Source: Avibacterium volantium
Lineage (GTDB): Bacteria; Pseudomonadota; Gammaproteobacteria; Enterobacterales; Pasteurellaceae
Assembly: GCF_900635775.1 (NCBI RefSeq)
Contig: NZ_LR134167.1
Coordinates: 1,893,001 to 1,957,000, forward strand
Length of the DNA: 64,000 bases
Direction: 5' to 3'
In this document: in pieces, positions 9,779 through 19,080 of the stretch
How positions within the stretch are numbered: the stretch's first letter is position 1
Layout: every line of letters starts with the position of its first letter
Translations under genes and position numbers: made by a program
The notes under the pieces: model-generated
Seen by the model: only the letters and a program-made list of their open reading frames with translations
Told to the model about the DNA's origin: nothing
Databases searched by the model: none

Positions 9779-9793
9779 TAGGAAATTTTCCTA
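9779..9793. promoter_or_regulatory. Inverted repeat in the uhpT promoter, candidate UhpA operator
   Basis: TAGGAAATTTTCCTA is a perfect 15-base inverted repeat between the CRP site and the uhpT start. In E. coli UhpA binds between the CRP site and the -35 element. Assignment to UhpA is inference, because I do not see a clear match to a published UhpA consensus. Confidence 0.4.
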
Positions 9794-9877
9794 AATCCTT
9801 TAAGCACTCATCTCAAGGCAGAAGAGCAAAATCTCATTAAAATTTGACCGCACTTTCATTTTTTAATTGAGGAAATT

Positions 9878-11254
9878 ATGTTCAAATTTTTACAACAGGT
9901 GCGTAAACCTGTGCTAAATCTTCCTGTGGAAGAAAGACGCAAAATGTGGTTTAAGCCCTTTATGCAATCTTATTTAGTGGTGTTTATCGGTTATATGGCG
10001 ATGTATTTAATTCGTAAGAATTTTAACGTTGCGCAAAATGATATGATCGAAACCTATGGGCTCACCAAAACTCAGCTGGGAATGATTGGGCTTGGCTTTT
10101 CTGTGGCTTATGGGATTGGGAAAACCCTTGTTTCCTACTATGCCGATGGGAAAAACACCAAACAATTCGTGCCGTTTATGCTGATCCTTTCCGCCCTTTG
10201 TATGCTTGGTTTTAGTGCAAGTATGGGCGGTGGCAGCGTGGCATTATTCTTGATGATCGCGTTCTACTCGTTAAGTGGTTTCTTCCAAAGTACGGGCGGT
10301 TCATCAAGCTATTCCACCATTACTAAATGGACGCCTCGCAAAAAACGCGGTTCATTCCTTGGTTTCTGGAATTTATCCCACAATGTGGGCGGTGCAGCGG
10401 CAGCGGGCGTGGCGTTATTCGGTGCGAACGTGTTATTTGACGGACACGTTATCGGAATGTTCATCTTCCCTTCTATCATTGCGTTAATTGTGGGCTTTGT
10501 GGGCTTACGCTATGGTTCAGATTCCCCTGAGGCTTATGGGCTTGGCACAGCGGAAGAATTATTTGGTGAAGAAATCAGTGAAGAAGATCGTGATGCAGAA
10601 GAAAATCAGCTTACAAAATGGCAAATTTTCGTGCGTTATATTTTGAAAAATAAAGTGATTTGGTTACTTTGCTTTGCCAATATTTTCCTTTATATCGTAC
10701 GAATTGGGATCGATCAGTGGTCGCCAGTTTATGCTTACCAAGAACTTGGCTTCTCAAAAGATGCCGCAATTTCTGGCTTTGCTCTATTTGAAGTAGGTGC
10801 ATTAGTTGGTACATTCTTGTGGGGATTCTTATCCGATTTAGCCAACGGAAGACGTGGTTTAACCGCTTGTGTTGCGTTGGTTTTAATCGTATTCACCCTT
10901 GAGTTTTATCAATTTGCGACCAACGAATATATGTATTTAATTTCATTATTCGTGCTAGGTTTCTTGGTATTCGGGCCACAATTATTAATCGGTGTTGCGG
11001 CAGTTGGTTTCGTACCGAAAAAAGCCATTGCCGTTGCTGACGGTGTGAAAGGCACATTCGCTTACTTAATCGGTGATAGCTTTGCAAAATTAGGCTTAGG
11101 AATGATTGCAGATGGTACGCCAATTTTCGGCTTAACAGGCTGGGCGGGAACATTCGCAGCATTAAATACTTCTGCGATTGTGTGTATGGTGTTGCTTGCT
11201 TTCGTGGCGATTGCGGAAGAGAAGAAAATTCGCCGCCTAAAAAAAGCACAATAA
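9878..11254 (+). CDS. uhpT: UhpT, hexose-phosphate:phosphate antiporter
   Basis: Inner-membrane major facilitator antiporter that imports sugar phosphates such as glucose-6-phosphate in exchange for phosphate. At 458 residues with twelve hydrophobic segments, it is nearly identical in layout to E. coli UhpT (463). Family signatures include [19 protein letters not shown] near the N terminus and [24 protein letters not shown] site and a palindrome lie upstream and a strong terminator downstream, so it is its own transcript. It precedes its regulators here, whereas in E. coli it follows uhpABC. In enteric bacteria this carrier also admits fosfomycin. Confidence 0.97.
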   Translation: MFKFLQQVRKPVLNLPVEERRKMWFKPFMQSYLVVFIGYMAMYLIRKNFNVAQNDMIETYGLTKTQLGMIGLGFSVAYGIGKTLVSYYADGKNTKQFVPFMLILSALCMLGFSASMGGGSVALFLMIAFYSLSGFFQSTGGSSSYSTITKWTPRKKRGSFLGFWNLSHNVGGAAAAGVALFGANVLFDGHVIGMFIFPSIIALIVGFVGLRYGSDSPEAYGLGTAEELFGEEISEEDRDAEENQLTKWQIFVRYILKNKVIWLLCFANIFLYIVRIGIDQWSPVYAYQELGFSKDAAISGFALFEVGALVGTFLWGFLSDLANGRRGLTACVALVLIVFTLEFYQFATNEYMYLISLFVLGFLVFGPQLLIGVAAVGFVPKKAIAVADGVKGTFAYLIGDSFAKLGLGMIADGTPIFGLTGWAGTFAALNTSAIVCMVLLAFVAIAEEKKIRRLKKAQ

Positions 11255-11307
11255 TTGCAAAAACGCAATAATTTTGCACCGCACTTAATTTTTTAATGTT
11301 CTTTACA

Positions 11308-11345
11308 ATTATGCAGTGAGATTTTCACTGCATAATTTTTTTATT
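11308..11345 (+). terminator. uhpT terminator
   Basis: ATTATGCAGTGA and TCACTGCATAAT form a 12-bp stem around a short loop, followed by a run of T. It separates uhpT from uhpABC, so the regulators need their own promoter or rely on read-through. Confidence 0.9.
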
Positions 11346-11395
11346 GGAGTACAATGCTCTCCCACTTTGCTTAACACCTTATGGCGAGGATAAAA

Positions 11396-11998
11396 ATGAT
11401 TAATATCGTGTTAGTTGATGATCATCTTGTGGTGCGTTCGGGCTTCTCTCAACTGCTGTCTTTAGAGCCAGATATGCGTATCGTAGGCGAATTTGGTTCG
11501 GCCAAAGAAACTCGTCAAAATTTACCGCGCCTAAAACCTGATGTTTGCATTATGGATATTTCTATGCCCGATGAAGGTGGTTTGGAATTATTACCAGATA
11601 TTCCGCAAGGGATTCATTGCATAATGTTAAGCGTAAACGATTCTGAATTTATGGTGAAAAAAGCCCTTGAATTGGGCGCAAAAGGCTATTTAAGCAAACG
11701 TTGTAGCCCTGATGAATTAATTCAAGCAGTTAGAACGGTTTATGCTGGTGGTGTTTATCTTATGCCAGAACTCACCTTAAAACTCGTCAATACGCCGATT
11801 AAAAATACCCTCGCTCAACTCACAAAACGTGAACAAGAAGTCTGTGAATTACTCTCCAAAGGGCTAACAGTGAAAGAAATTGCGGCAGAATTATCATTGA
11901 GCATAAAAACTGTTCACGTTCACCGCGCCAATGCAATGAGTAAGTTAAATGTGAAGAATAACGTTGAACTGGCGAATTTATTCCATAGTAAAGGATAG
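11396..11998 (+). CDS. uhpA: UhpA, response regulator for hexose-phosphate uptake
   Basis: DNA-binding response regulator that activates uhpT when phosphorylated by UhpB. It has 200 residues. The receiver domain has the acidic pocket VDDH near the N terminus and the phospho-acceptor aspartate in CIMDISMP around residue 53. The C-terminal LuxR helix-turn-helix reads [28 protein letters not shown] in two parts. The ATG at 11396 has GAGGA upstream and gives [10 protein letters not shown], matching the family N terminus; an ATG 15 bases earlier overlaps that site. It is followed immediately by uhpB. Confidence 0.95.
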   Translation: MINIVLVDDHLVVRSGFSQLLSLEPDMRIVGEFGSAKETRQNLPRLKPDVCIMDISMPDEGGLELLPDIPQGIHCIMLSVNDSEFMVKKALELGAKGYLSKRCSPDELIQAVRTVYAGGVYLMPELTLKLVNTPIKNTLAQLTKREQEVCELLSKGLTVKEIAAELSLSIKTVHVHRANAMSKLNVKNNVELANLFHSKG

Positions 11999-11999
11999 A

Positions 12000-13511
12000 A
12001 TGAACGCAATTTTCTTTTTTATTTATAGCTGGTTTTTTGTTGCGCCAGCCTATTTTTGTTTATGGATTATTTCTAATTATTTATTAGAAGATCCGCTACT
12101 TTCTTTTTTATTTTTTCCTTTTGCATTACGTATTGGCATTCTCATTCATACAAAAATAAAATATTGGTTTTCCATTTATCTTGCTGAGTATAGCATTTTA
12201 CTATTACTCTATATCGCATTTCCTGAAAATAATACACTTTCTATCATTTTTCTTGGATTGCTAAATATTCCACTATTACTTATCTTTAAAAAATACTATT
12301 TTGGCAGTCAATTACGCTGCTTATTGTTACAAGGTCTATTAATTACATTACTCAGCTTAATTAATGCACTCTACTTTATTGGCGCTGAAAATTTTTATTT
12401 CACCTTTTTGGTTAGTTTCTCAAGTGCGGTGCTAACTATTCCAATTTGTTATTTAATTTATTATTTCCTTTTTGAAATAAAATGGCTGCCACTAACTTCT
12501 AGCCTGATTAGAAAACCTATTAGCTTAAGATCTAAGCCTATCATCATTTATCTTTTACTCTTTATCTTAAACATTTATATTCAGACAGATTTGCCCGAAT
12601 CTTTTAATCGTTTTTCGTTGTTTTTCTTATCCATTCCCATTATCTTACTTGCTTTCCGTTATGGCTGGCAAGGCGCATTACTAGGGATTTTATTAAACAG
12701 TTTGGCATTGATTAGTACAACTCACCATTTTTCTAACATAGAATTAACGGATTTATTACTCACCCTTTCCGCACAGACCATTACGGGAATTTTCCTTGGT
12801 TTAGGCATTCAGCATCAACGAGATTTAAATCAGCATTTAAGCCAAGAATTAGCAAGAAACCAATATTTAACCCAACAATTAATTTATCGTGAAGAAGAAA
12901 TTAGAAAAGAAATTTCAAGAGAATTACACGATGAAATTGGACAAAACATTACCGCAATTAGAACGCAAGCGAGCATTTTAAAACGGATTGGAAAAACACC
13001 AGAATATGAAAAGCTCTCACAAATTATTGAGCAATTATCTCTGAATATTTATGATAGTATTAAAGGCTTAATTAATAAAATCCGTCCGCGTATTTTAGAT
13101 GATCTTAATTTGCAAGAAGCCCTACAAAATCTGTTTATTGAATTAGATTTTGCCAGCCAAAATACACAAATTTATTTACATTGTAATAACCCTAAAAATA
13201 GGACACTTTCCCATTTACTGGAAATCACCTTATATCGCTTATGCCAAGAGGCATTAAATAATATAAAGAAATATTCTGGAGCAACAGAAGTTAATATTTA
13301 TTTGAATATTGATGAAAAAATCACATTGCATATTCAGGATAATGGCATTGGTTTTGATCTATCTAAAATCAATCATACTGGCTTAGGCATAAAAGGAATG
13401 AAAGAACGTGTTGTAATGTTAGGCGGAAAATTTGATATTCATTCTGTAAAATGGACAAAACAGCAACAAAGTGGCACAAGTATTTTTGTGGAATTACCTT
13501 GGATTAATTAA
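12000..13511 (+). CDS. uhpB: UhpB, sensor histidine kinase
   Basis: Membrane histidine kinase that, together with UhpC, phosphorylates UhpA in response to external glucose-6-phosphate. It has 503 residues (500 in E. coli). The first 280 residues are strongly hydrophobic with about eight membrane segments (MASE1-like). The phospho-acceptor histidine lies in SRELHDEIGQN near residue 314 (HisKA_3 type). ATP-binding motifs follow: CQEALNNIKKYS (N box), DNGIGFD and GLGIKGMKERV (G boxes). The ATG is one base after the uhpA stop, with AAGGA upstream, and the gene ends in a TAATG overlap with uhpC. Confidence 0.94.
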   Translation: MNAIFFFIYSWFFVAPAYFCLWIISNYLLEDPLLSFLFFPFALRIGILIHTKIKYWFSIYLAEYSILLLLYIAFPENNTLSIIFLGLLNIPLLLIFKKYYFGSQLRCLLLQGLLITLLSLINALYFIGAENFYFTFLVSFSSAVLTIPICYLIYYFLFEIKWLPLTSSLIRKPISLRSKPIIIYLLLFILNIYIQTDLPESFNRFSLFFLSIPIILLAFRYGWQGALLGILLNSLALISTTHHFSNIELTDLLLTLSAQTITGIFLGLGIQHQRDLNQHLSQELARNQYLTQQLIYREEEIRKEISRELHDEIGQNITAIRTQASILKRIGKTPEYEKLSQIIEQLSLNIYDSIKGLINKIRPRILDDLNLQEALQNLFIELDFASQNTQIYLHCNNPKNRTLSHLLEITLYRLCQEALNNIKKYSGATEVNIYLNIDEKITLHIQDNGIGFDLSKINHTGLGIKGMKERVVMLGGKFDIHSVKWTKQQQSGTSIFVELPWIN

Positions 13512-14785
13512 TGAATACAGAAACTCAACAGCAAATCAATCAACGTTATCAATATTGGCGCATTCATTTAATGTTTGCGATGTATATTGGTTATGCAGGC
13601 TTTTATTTTACACGAAAAAGTTTTAACTATGCTGTCCCTACATTAATTACTGATTTAGGTATTGATAAAAATGATATTGGAATGATGACTACTGCCTTTT
13701 ATATTACTTACGGCATTTCTAAATTTTTATCAGGGATATTTTCTGACCGTAGTAATCCACGCTATTTTATGGCGATTGGCTTATTTTTTAGTGGCGTAAT
13801 TAATATTTTCTTTGGGTTATCAAGTTCATTATTGGTTTTTATGAGTTTGTGGATTCTCAATGCGTGGTTTCAAGGTTGGGGCTGGCCAGCTTGTTCTAAA
13901 TTGCTCACCACTTGGTATTCACGCACAGAGCGGGGTGCTTGGTGGTCGGTGTGGAATACGGCTCACAATGTGGGCGGTGCATTAATTCCGTTAATTATCG
14001 GCTATGTAACTTTGCATTACAGTTGGCGTTATGGTTTTATTATTGCAGGAATTATCACTATTTTTATCGCCTTATTCCTTGCTCTACGTTTACGAGGCAC
14101 GCCAGAATCTCTTGGTTTACCCAGCATTGGTCAATGGCGTAAAGATAAATTAGAGTTAATTCAAGAGCAAGAGGGAAAAGATCTTTCTTGGCAACAAATA
14201 TTATATCGCTATGTTTTCCTAAATAAATATATTTGGCTTTTAGCACTAAGTTATACCCTTGTTTATATTGTAAGAACCGCAATTAATGACTGGGGAAATA
14301 TTTATTTAACCGAAAAATATCATTACGATTTGGTATCTGCTAATAGTGCAATTTCTTTATTTGAAATTGGTGGTATTTTAGGCTCATTAGTTGCCGGTTG
14401 GGGATCAGATAAATTATTTTCCAGTAACCGTGGTCCAATGGCATTATTATTTGCCATTGGTATTTTCTTTTCCATTTTGGCGCTATGGTTAATGGTGCAA
14501 GAAATCTTTATTTTGCAAAGTGCGGTGTTTTTTTCTATTGGATTTTTTGTATTTGGCCCGCAAATGCTTATCGGAATGGCAGCAGCTGAATGTTCACATA
14601 AAAAATCTCCCGGTGCAGCCACAGGATTTATCGGTCTATTTGCTTATTTAGGTGCTGCACTATCAGGTTATCCGCTCGCGGTAGTAATGCAATATTTCCA
14701 TTGGAATGGTTTTTTTGTGGTGATTTCTTGCTGCGCCTTTCTTATCGCATTATTACTATTGCCATTTTTGAAAGCACAAAATTAA
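13511..14785 (+). CDS. uhpC: UhpC, hexose-phosphate receptor
   Basis: Major facilitator family membrane protein that acts as the glucose-6-phosphate receptor and stimulates UhpB. It has 424 residues and twelve hydrophobic segments. It carries the organophosphate:phosphate antiporter signature GYAGFYFTRKSFNYAVP and is a divergent paralogue of uhpT in the same window. Its start overlaps the uhpB stop by one base, indicating translational coupling. A GlpT-like transporter would look similar, but the position after uhpAB makes the receptor role much more likely. Confidence 0.93.
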   Translation: MNTETQQQINQRYQYWRIHLMFAMYIGYAGFYFTRKSFNYAVPTLITDLGIDKNDIGMMTTAFYITYGISKFLSGIFSDRSNPRYFMAIGLFFSGVINIFFGLSSSLLVFMSLWILNAWFQGWGWPACSKLLTTWYSRTERGAWWSVWNTAHNVGGALIPLIIGYVTLHYSWRYGFIIAGIITIFIALFLALRLRGTPESLGLPSIGQWRKDKLELIQEQEGKDLSWQQILYRYVFLNKYIWLLALSYTLVYIVRTAINDWGNIYLTEKYHYDLVSANSAISLFEIGGILGSLVAGWGSDKLFSSNRGPMALLFAIGIFFSILALWLMVQEIFILQSAVFFSIGFFVFGPQMLIGMAAAECSHKKSPGAATGFIGLFAYLGAALSGYPLAVVMQYFHWNGFFVVISCCAFLIALLLLPFLKAQN

Positions 14786-14825
14786 AAAAGCCTTAGCATA
14801 TAAAAATACTAAGGCTTCTTACTAT
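14786..14825. terminator. Bidirectional terminator between uhpC and mtnN
   Basis: AAGCCTTAG (14788-14796) pairs with CTAAGGCTT (14809-14817), with A and T runs on the flanks suited to both converging genes. Confidence 0.8.
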
Positions 14826-14849
14826 AACTTCTTTCGGTTACTGCTTAAA

Positions 14850-15542
14850 TTATAACAACTCATCAATCATCGCCAAGACCATTGCGGAGGATTGTTTGGC
14901 GGCGAGGGGGAGAAATTCTTCAAAGGACATACTGGCTTCACCATCTCCGCTATCAGAAATTGCGCGTACCACAACAAAAGGCACGTTGAAAGCGTGGCAC
15001 ACTTGGGCAATGGCGGCGGCTTCCATTTCGACTGCCAACACATCAGCAAAATCTTGTTTAATTTGTGCTAAGGGTTCGCCGCCGTGGATAAAGCTGTCGC
15101 CTGAGCAGATTAAGCCTTTATGCACTTTTTGCCCTTGGGCAGTCGCCACGTTTTGCGCAAGTGCGGTGAGATTTTCGTCAGAATTAAAACGCGCTGGGCA
15201 ATTTGGTAGCTGACCTTTTTCATAGCCAAATGCAGTAACATCGGCATCGTGGTGAGCGGTTTGAGTTGAAATCACCACATCGCCCACTTTTAGCCCTTGC
15301 GCCACGCCACCAGCCGAGCCGGTGTTAATAATCACATCAGGTTTTGCGAGTTGTAATAGCGCCGTTGTCCCCATTGCGGCGGCTACTTTGCCAATGCCCG
15401 ATTGCAATAAGGCAATGTCTTTGCCGTTAATCGAGCCTTGGTAAATGGTCGCGCTGCCAATTTGCGTGGTGGTTTTATTTTCCATTAGCTCAGATAAATA
15501 AGCCACTTCTTGTGCCATTGCACCTACAATTCCGATTTTCAT
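14850..15542 (-). CDS. mtnN: MTA/SAH nucleosidase
   Basis: Cytoplasmic hydrolase that removes adenine from 5'-methylthioadenosine and S-adenosylhomocysteine, serving methionine salvage and AI-2 precursor formation. It has 230 residues. The N terminus reads [13 protein letters not shown]. The substrate-binding [10 protein letters not shown] lies near residue 172 and the catalytic aspartate in AISDSGDG near 197. It overlaps the upstream DsbA-like gene by four bases (ATGA), the last gene of a recJ-DsbA-like-mtnN operon. The same neighbours occur in H. influenzae. Confidence 0.96.
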   Translation of the reverse strand: MKIGIVGAMAQEVAYLSELMENKTTTQIGSATIYQGSINGKDIALLQSGIGKVAAAMGTTALLQLAKPDVIINTGSAGGVAQGLKVGDVVISTQTAHHDADVTAFGYEKGQLPNCPARFNSDENLTALAQNVATAQGQKVHKGLICSGDSFIHGGEPLAQIKQDFADVLAVEMEAAAIAQVCHAFNVPFVVVRAISDSGDGEASMSFEEFLPLAAKQSSAMVLAMIDELL

Positions 15543-16207
15543 TGTTTTTTCTCTTGTAATATTTTGTTAATTAAAAAATCTAGCACCGCAAAACTGTAAT
15601 CATCGTTGTAAAGCGTGCTTGCAGTCAGCACATATTTTCCTTCCACAATTAAATAAGGATAGGTAAACACGCCATAATCTTCGGTCAGTTGAATGGCATC
15701 GCGCACCTGCAAACGCACGCCTGCTGAATGATATAATTTGCGAAATTGTTCTGTATCAATGTGTTGTTCTTGCAGCCATTTTAGCAAGTTAGAAAAGCGA
15801 GATAATTCGGTATAACGATGTTTTTCTGAGCTTTCAAATAACAATAAATCTGACACATTTTCCGCATTCATTGCTTGTAGGGCATAGAAAATATTTGCCG
15901 TTAAATTCGCTTTTGCCGTTGCCACGGGCGTTTCAATAAGCACAACGTTATCACGGTTAATTTGGCTATATAAATTAAGAATATCCTGCGCCACGGAACA
16001 AACTCGGCAATCGTAATCAAAGAAAAATTGCAACAGAATTTTATGATCTGCGCGCGTGGGAATGGCTAGCGGTTCTTCGTAGGAAAAATAATCCCGTCCA
16101 TCTTCAAATTGATTAATTTGTAAGGTGGGCGGCGTTTCGCTTTCTGCTCTTGCGCTTTGCGCGAGCAAAAAACTAAGCCCAGTGATAAAGAAAATTAATC
16201 GCCACAT
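15539..16207 (-). CDS. DsbA-family thioredoxin-fold protein, periplasmic
   Basis: Exported thiol-disulfide protein of 222 residues. A signal peptide covers about residues 1-21 (ending SARA). A CRVC active-site motif lies at 67-70. A cis-proline loop region near [15 protein letters not shown] lines up with the GVPALFVNGKYQL segment of DsbA. It is more divergent than a canonical DsbA, which has CPHC, so it may be a specialised oxidase or reductase. It sits nine bases after recJ and overlaps mtnN, an unusual setting for a periplasmic factor, though the order is conserved in H. influenzae as I recall. The exact role is unknown. Confidence 0.75.
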   Translation of the reverse strand: MWRLIFFITGLSFLLAQSARAESETPPTLQINQFEDGRDYFSYEEPLAIPTRADHKILLQFFFDYDCRVCSVAQDILNLYSQINRDNVVLIETPVATAKANLTANIFYALQAMNAENVSDLLLFESSEKHRYTELSRFSNLLKWLQEQHIDTEQFRKLYHSAGVRLQVRDAIQLTEDYGVFTYPYLIVEGKYVLTASTLYNDDYSFAVLDFLINKILQEKKQ

Positions 16208-16216
16208 CGGGTTGCA

Positions 16217-17938
16217 CTACTCTGCCAAAGGTTCAATATAATCCACCAACAATTGAATATTGCGTTGTCCACGATATTCATTAACGTCCAATTTATACGC
16301 TAATTTCACCTTTTTTAACGAAAGATCAGGATAATAACGAGTATCCACGTTAAATGCGATGGCATCGAGTAATGGCCCGCCATTTTGCGGTTCAACCATC
16401 ATTTTAAGATGACGCTCCCCCACTAAACGTTGTTGTAAGAGCTTAAACTCACCGTCAAACACGGGCTCAGGAAAGGCTTGTCCCCAAGGGCCTGCTTGTT
16501 TGAGCAATTCTGCGGTATCTAAATTCATAAATTGTGTATTCAGCTCACCGTCTGTCCAAACTACGCCTTGCAGATCTTTTTCATCTAAACATTCCGTCAC
16601 CACTTCATTAAAGAGCCGTTGGAAATCGCTAAATTTTTCTTCTTGAATGCTCAGCCCTGCCGCCATTGCGTGGCCGCCAAATTTTAGAATCATTTCTGGG
16701 TGGCGAGAATGTAAGCGTTCCAACACATCACGAATATGCAAGCCTTCAATAGAACGCGCTGAACCTTTCAGGACGCCAGCTTGATCTTGCGCAAAAGCAA
16801 TCACAGGGCGATGAAATTGATCTTTCAATCTTGACGCTAAAATTCCCAATACGCCTTGGTGCCAATCCGCTTGATAAAGCACAATACCTGTGGGTAATGG
16901 TGGGGTAAGTGCGGTCAATTTTCGGCAAATTTCTAGCGCTTCTAATTTCATTCCTTGCTCTATTTCTTTGCGTGTTTGGTTTAAGCCGTCTAGCTCTAAG
17001 GCCAAAGCGCGCGCGGTAGGCATATCTTCAGCCAATAACAATTCCACGCCCACCGACATATTATCCAAACGTCCTGCAGCATTTAAACGTGGCGCAATGG
17101 CAAAGCCTAAATCTGACGCACTGAAATGGCTCATATCGCGATTTGCCACTTCCGCCAAGGCCTGAATTCCATAGCGGCAATGCCCTGCACGGATACGCTG
17201 TAAACCTTGATAGGCTAAAATGCGGTTATTTTGATCAAGCGGAACCACATCAGCAATTGTGCCAAGCGCCACTAAATCAAGCAATTCGGTGAAATTAGGC
17301 TGAGTTTTGCTATCAAATAAGCCTTTTTCGCGTAATTTAGCACGCAACGCCAACATCACATAAAACGCCACGCCCACGCCAGCTAAGGATTTAGACGGGA
17401 AATCGCATTGTGCTAAATTTGGGTTCACAATAGCATCGGCTTCAGGCAGCATTTCGCCAGGTAAATGGTGATCCGTCACCACCACTTGCACGCCCTGTTG
17501 TTTCAAAAATGCCACGCCTTCAAAAGAAGAAATGCCGTTATCCACTGTGATTAGCACTTCCACATTTTTTTCTAGCGCCTGCTTTGCCACCTCAACACTT
17601 AAGCCATAACCTTGTTCAAAACGGTTTGGAACAAGATAATCCACCTGCTGGAAACCAAGCTGACGCAACGCCACTACGGTTAATGCCGTACTGGTTGCGC
17701 CATCGGCATCAAAATCCCCCACGATCACGATATTTTTTTGCGCTATACGCGCCTGCGCCAACAATTCCGCCGCCTTATCCATACCAAATAACGCGTGTGG
17801 CGAAAGCATCGCTTTCAAAGTGCGGTCTAATTGTTGCGGATTTTCGATTTGGCGCGCACGATAAAGGCGATCAAGCAAAGGGTGATCGCTAATCGGCTGT
17901 GCTGTGCTAATGGGGCGGCGTTGGATTGTTTTGATCAC
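16217..17938 (-). CDS. recJ: RecJ, single-strand-specific 5'-3' exonuclease
   Basis: DNA repair exonuclease used in RecF-pathway recombination and mismatch repair. It has 573 residues (577 in E. coli). DHH phosphoesterase motifs bind the metals: IVGDFDADGATSTAL near residues 72-86 and VTDHHLPG near 155. The DHHA1 domain includes the glycine-rich FGGHAMAAGLS around 418. It is the first gene of the operon that continues with the DsbA-like gene and mtnN. Several uptake signals fall in this stretch. The start ATG begins MIKTIQRRP; its upstream context is the folded non-coding element. Confidence 0.96.
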   Translation of the reverse strand: MIKTIQRRPISTAQPISDHPLLDRLYRARQIENPQQLDRTLKAMLSPHALFGMDKAAELLAQARIAQKNIVIVGDFDADGATSTALTVVALRQLGFQQVDYLVPNRFEQGYGLSVEVAKQALEKNVEVLITVDNGISSFEGVAFLKQQGVQVVVTDHHLPGEMLPEADAIVNPNLAQCDFPSKSLAGVGVAFYVMLALRAKLREKGLFDSKTQPNFTELLDLVALGTIADVVPLDQNNRILAYQGLQRIRAGHCRYGIQALAEVANRDMSHFSASDLGFAIAPRLNAAGRLDNMSVGVELLLAEDMPTARALALELDGLNQTRKEIEQGMKLEALEICRKLTALTPPLPTGIVLYQADWHQGVLGILASRLKDQFHRPVIAFAQDQAGVLKGSARSIEGLHIRDVLERLHSRHPEMILKFGGHAMAAGLSIQEEKFSDFQRLFNEVVTECLDEKDLQGVVWTDGELNTQFMNLDTAELLKQAGPWGQAFPEPVFDGEFKLLQQRLVGERHLKMMVEPQNGGPLLDAIAFNVDTRYYPDLSLKKVKLAYKLDVNEYRGQRNIQLLVDYIEPLAE

Positions 17939-18233
17939 GAAATAAAATCCTTAAACACATTTTAGGTTTCGCCCTAAAAGGGCGACCTACTTTTCTTTGC
18001 TTGTGCAAAGCAAAGTAGGCAAAAGAAAGCACACCCTACAGTCTCGCTTTTCCTCATTCCAGTTAGATTTTCCAAGCGGCGAAAAAAGAGATTTTGTTTC
18101 GCTCCGCTACACAAAATTACAATTTTTTTCGCCTAAAAATCTAACTTCCATTCGGGCAAGACTGAAGGGAACCCACAAAAGATCATCTAGATTAAATGGG
18201 TATATAAGAAATTTTTCATAATTTGTATTATAC
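17939..18233. repeat. Folded intergenic element between recJ and dsbC
   Basis: A 295-base gap without a gene, packed with inverted repeats. CGCCCT-AAA-AGGGCG lies at 17970-17984. A 15-bp arm pair with one mismatch, CCTACTTTTCTTTGC and GCAAAGCAAAGTAGG, lies at 17986-18019 around a TTGT loop. A long-range stem joins the GTTAGATTTT region (from 18062) to AAAATCTAAC (ending 18145). Inside it, ATTTTGT (18091-18097) pairs with ACAAAAT (18111-18117). This looks like a dispersed repeat or structured RNA rather than a simple terminator. It lies upstream of recJ and downstream of dsbC, both on the minus strand. Repeat status cannot be proved from one copy. Confidence 0.55.
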
Positions 18234-18920
18234 CTATTCTTCTTGCAAGGCTTTGAGCAATTCTTTTGGCGGTAAATAGCCACCGATAAGCTCACCTTTC
18301 GGCGTAACAATGCTTGGCGTGCCGCGCACACCAAATTGCACACCAAGTTCATAGTGTTTCTTCACGATATCAGCATTTTTCAAAGTTTTCGGCAAGTTGC
18401 CTTTTTCCGCTTCATTTAAAGCTTGTGCAGGATCTTTCGCTTGCCAAATGGCTTCCATTTGTTTTGCTGTATTGTTATTTAAGCCACCGCGCGGAAATGC
18501 AAGGTAACGAACGGTGATACCTAAATCATTATATTGACTAAGTTGTTGATGTAATAAGTGGCAATAATGGCAGGTAATATCCATAAATACGGTTACCACA
18601 TATTTTTCATTTTTTGCTGGATAAACAATCATTTCATTTTTATAACTATTTAATTTATCTAGCAAAAATTTTCCTGTTAAATCCACCGCACCTTTGTCAG
18701 TTAACTCATATAGCTGACCTTGCAGCACATATTTGCCGTCTTCGGAAGCGTAAAAAATGCCTTCGTTGCTGATAACTGTTTTTAAGCCATTGATCGGCGA
18801 TGACTTAATTTCCATTTGTGATACGCCAAGTTTTTTTAATTGTGCTTCAATTTGTGCATCGCTCGCCACGGCATAGACCGATAACGCGGCTAACGAAAGT
18901 GCGGTAATGATTTTCTTCAT
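18234..18920 (-). CDS. dsbC: DsbC, periplasmic disulfide isomerase
   Basis: Periplasmic protein-disulfide isomerase that reshuffles wrong disulfides and is kept reduced by DsbD. It has 228 residues, with a signal peptide of about 19 (ending YAVAS). An N-terminal dimerisation domain follows, then a thioredoxin fold with the active site CHYCH in MDITCHYCHLLHQ near residue 112. The cis-proline region is RGTPSIVTPKGELIGGYLPP. Two further cysteines are absent, unlike E. coli DsbC. It lies divergent from prfB, as in H. influenzae. Confidence 0.93.
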   Translation of the reverse strand: MKKIITALSLAALSVYAVASDAQIEAQLKKLGVSQMEIKSSPINGLKTVISNEGIFYASEDGKYVLQGQLYELTDKGAVDLTGKFLLDKLNSYKNEMIVYPAKNEKYVVTVFMDITCHYCHLLHQQLSQYNDLGITVRYLAFPRGGLNNNTAKQMEAIWQAKDPAQALNEAEKGNLPKTLKNADIVKKHYELGVQFGVRGTPSIVTPKGELIGGYLPPKELLKALQEE

Positions 18921-19080
18921 TTTTCTTTCCTGATGTCTGTTCCTTGTGAAAGGCGGATTTTATCACAAGCCCAATCAACAAGCTAATAGGAAAAGGCTTT
19001 CAACATAATTGACCTACCAAATTGGGCTAAAATAGCATATAATTCGGCTCTTATATGCAAAATTAGATAGAACTGAATTT

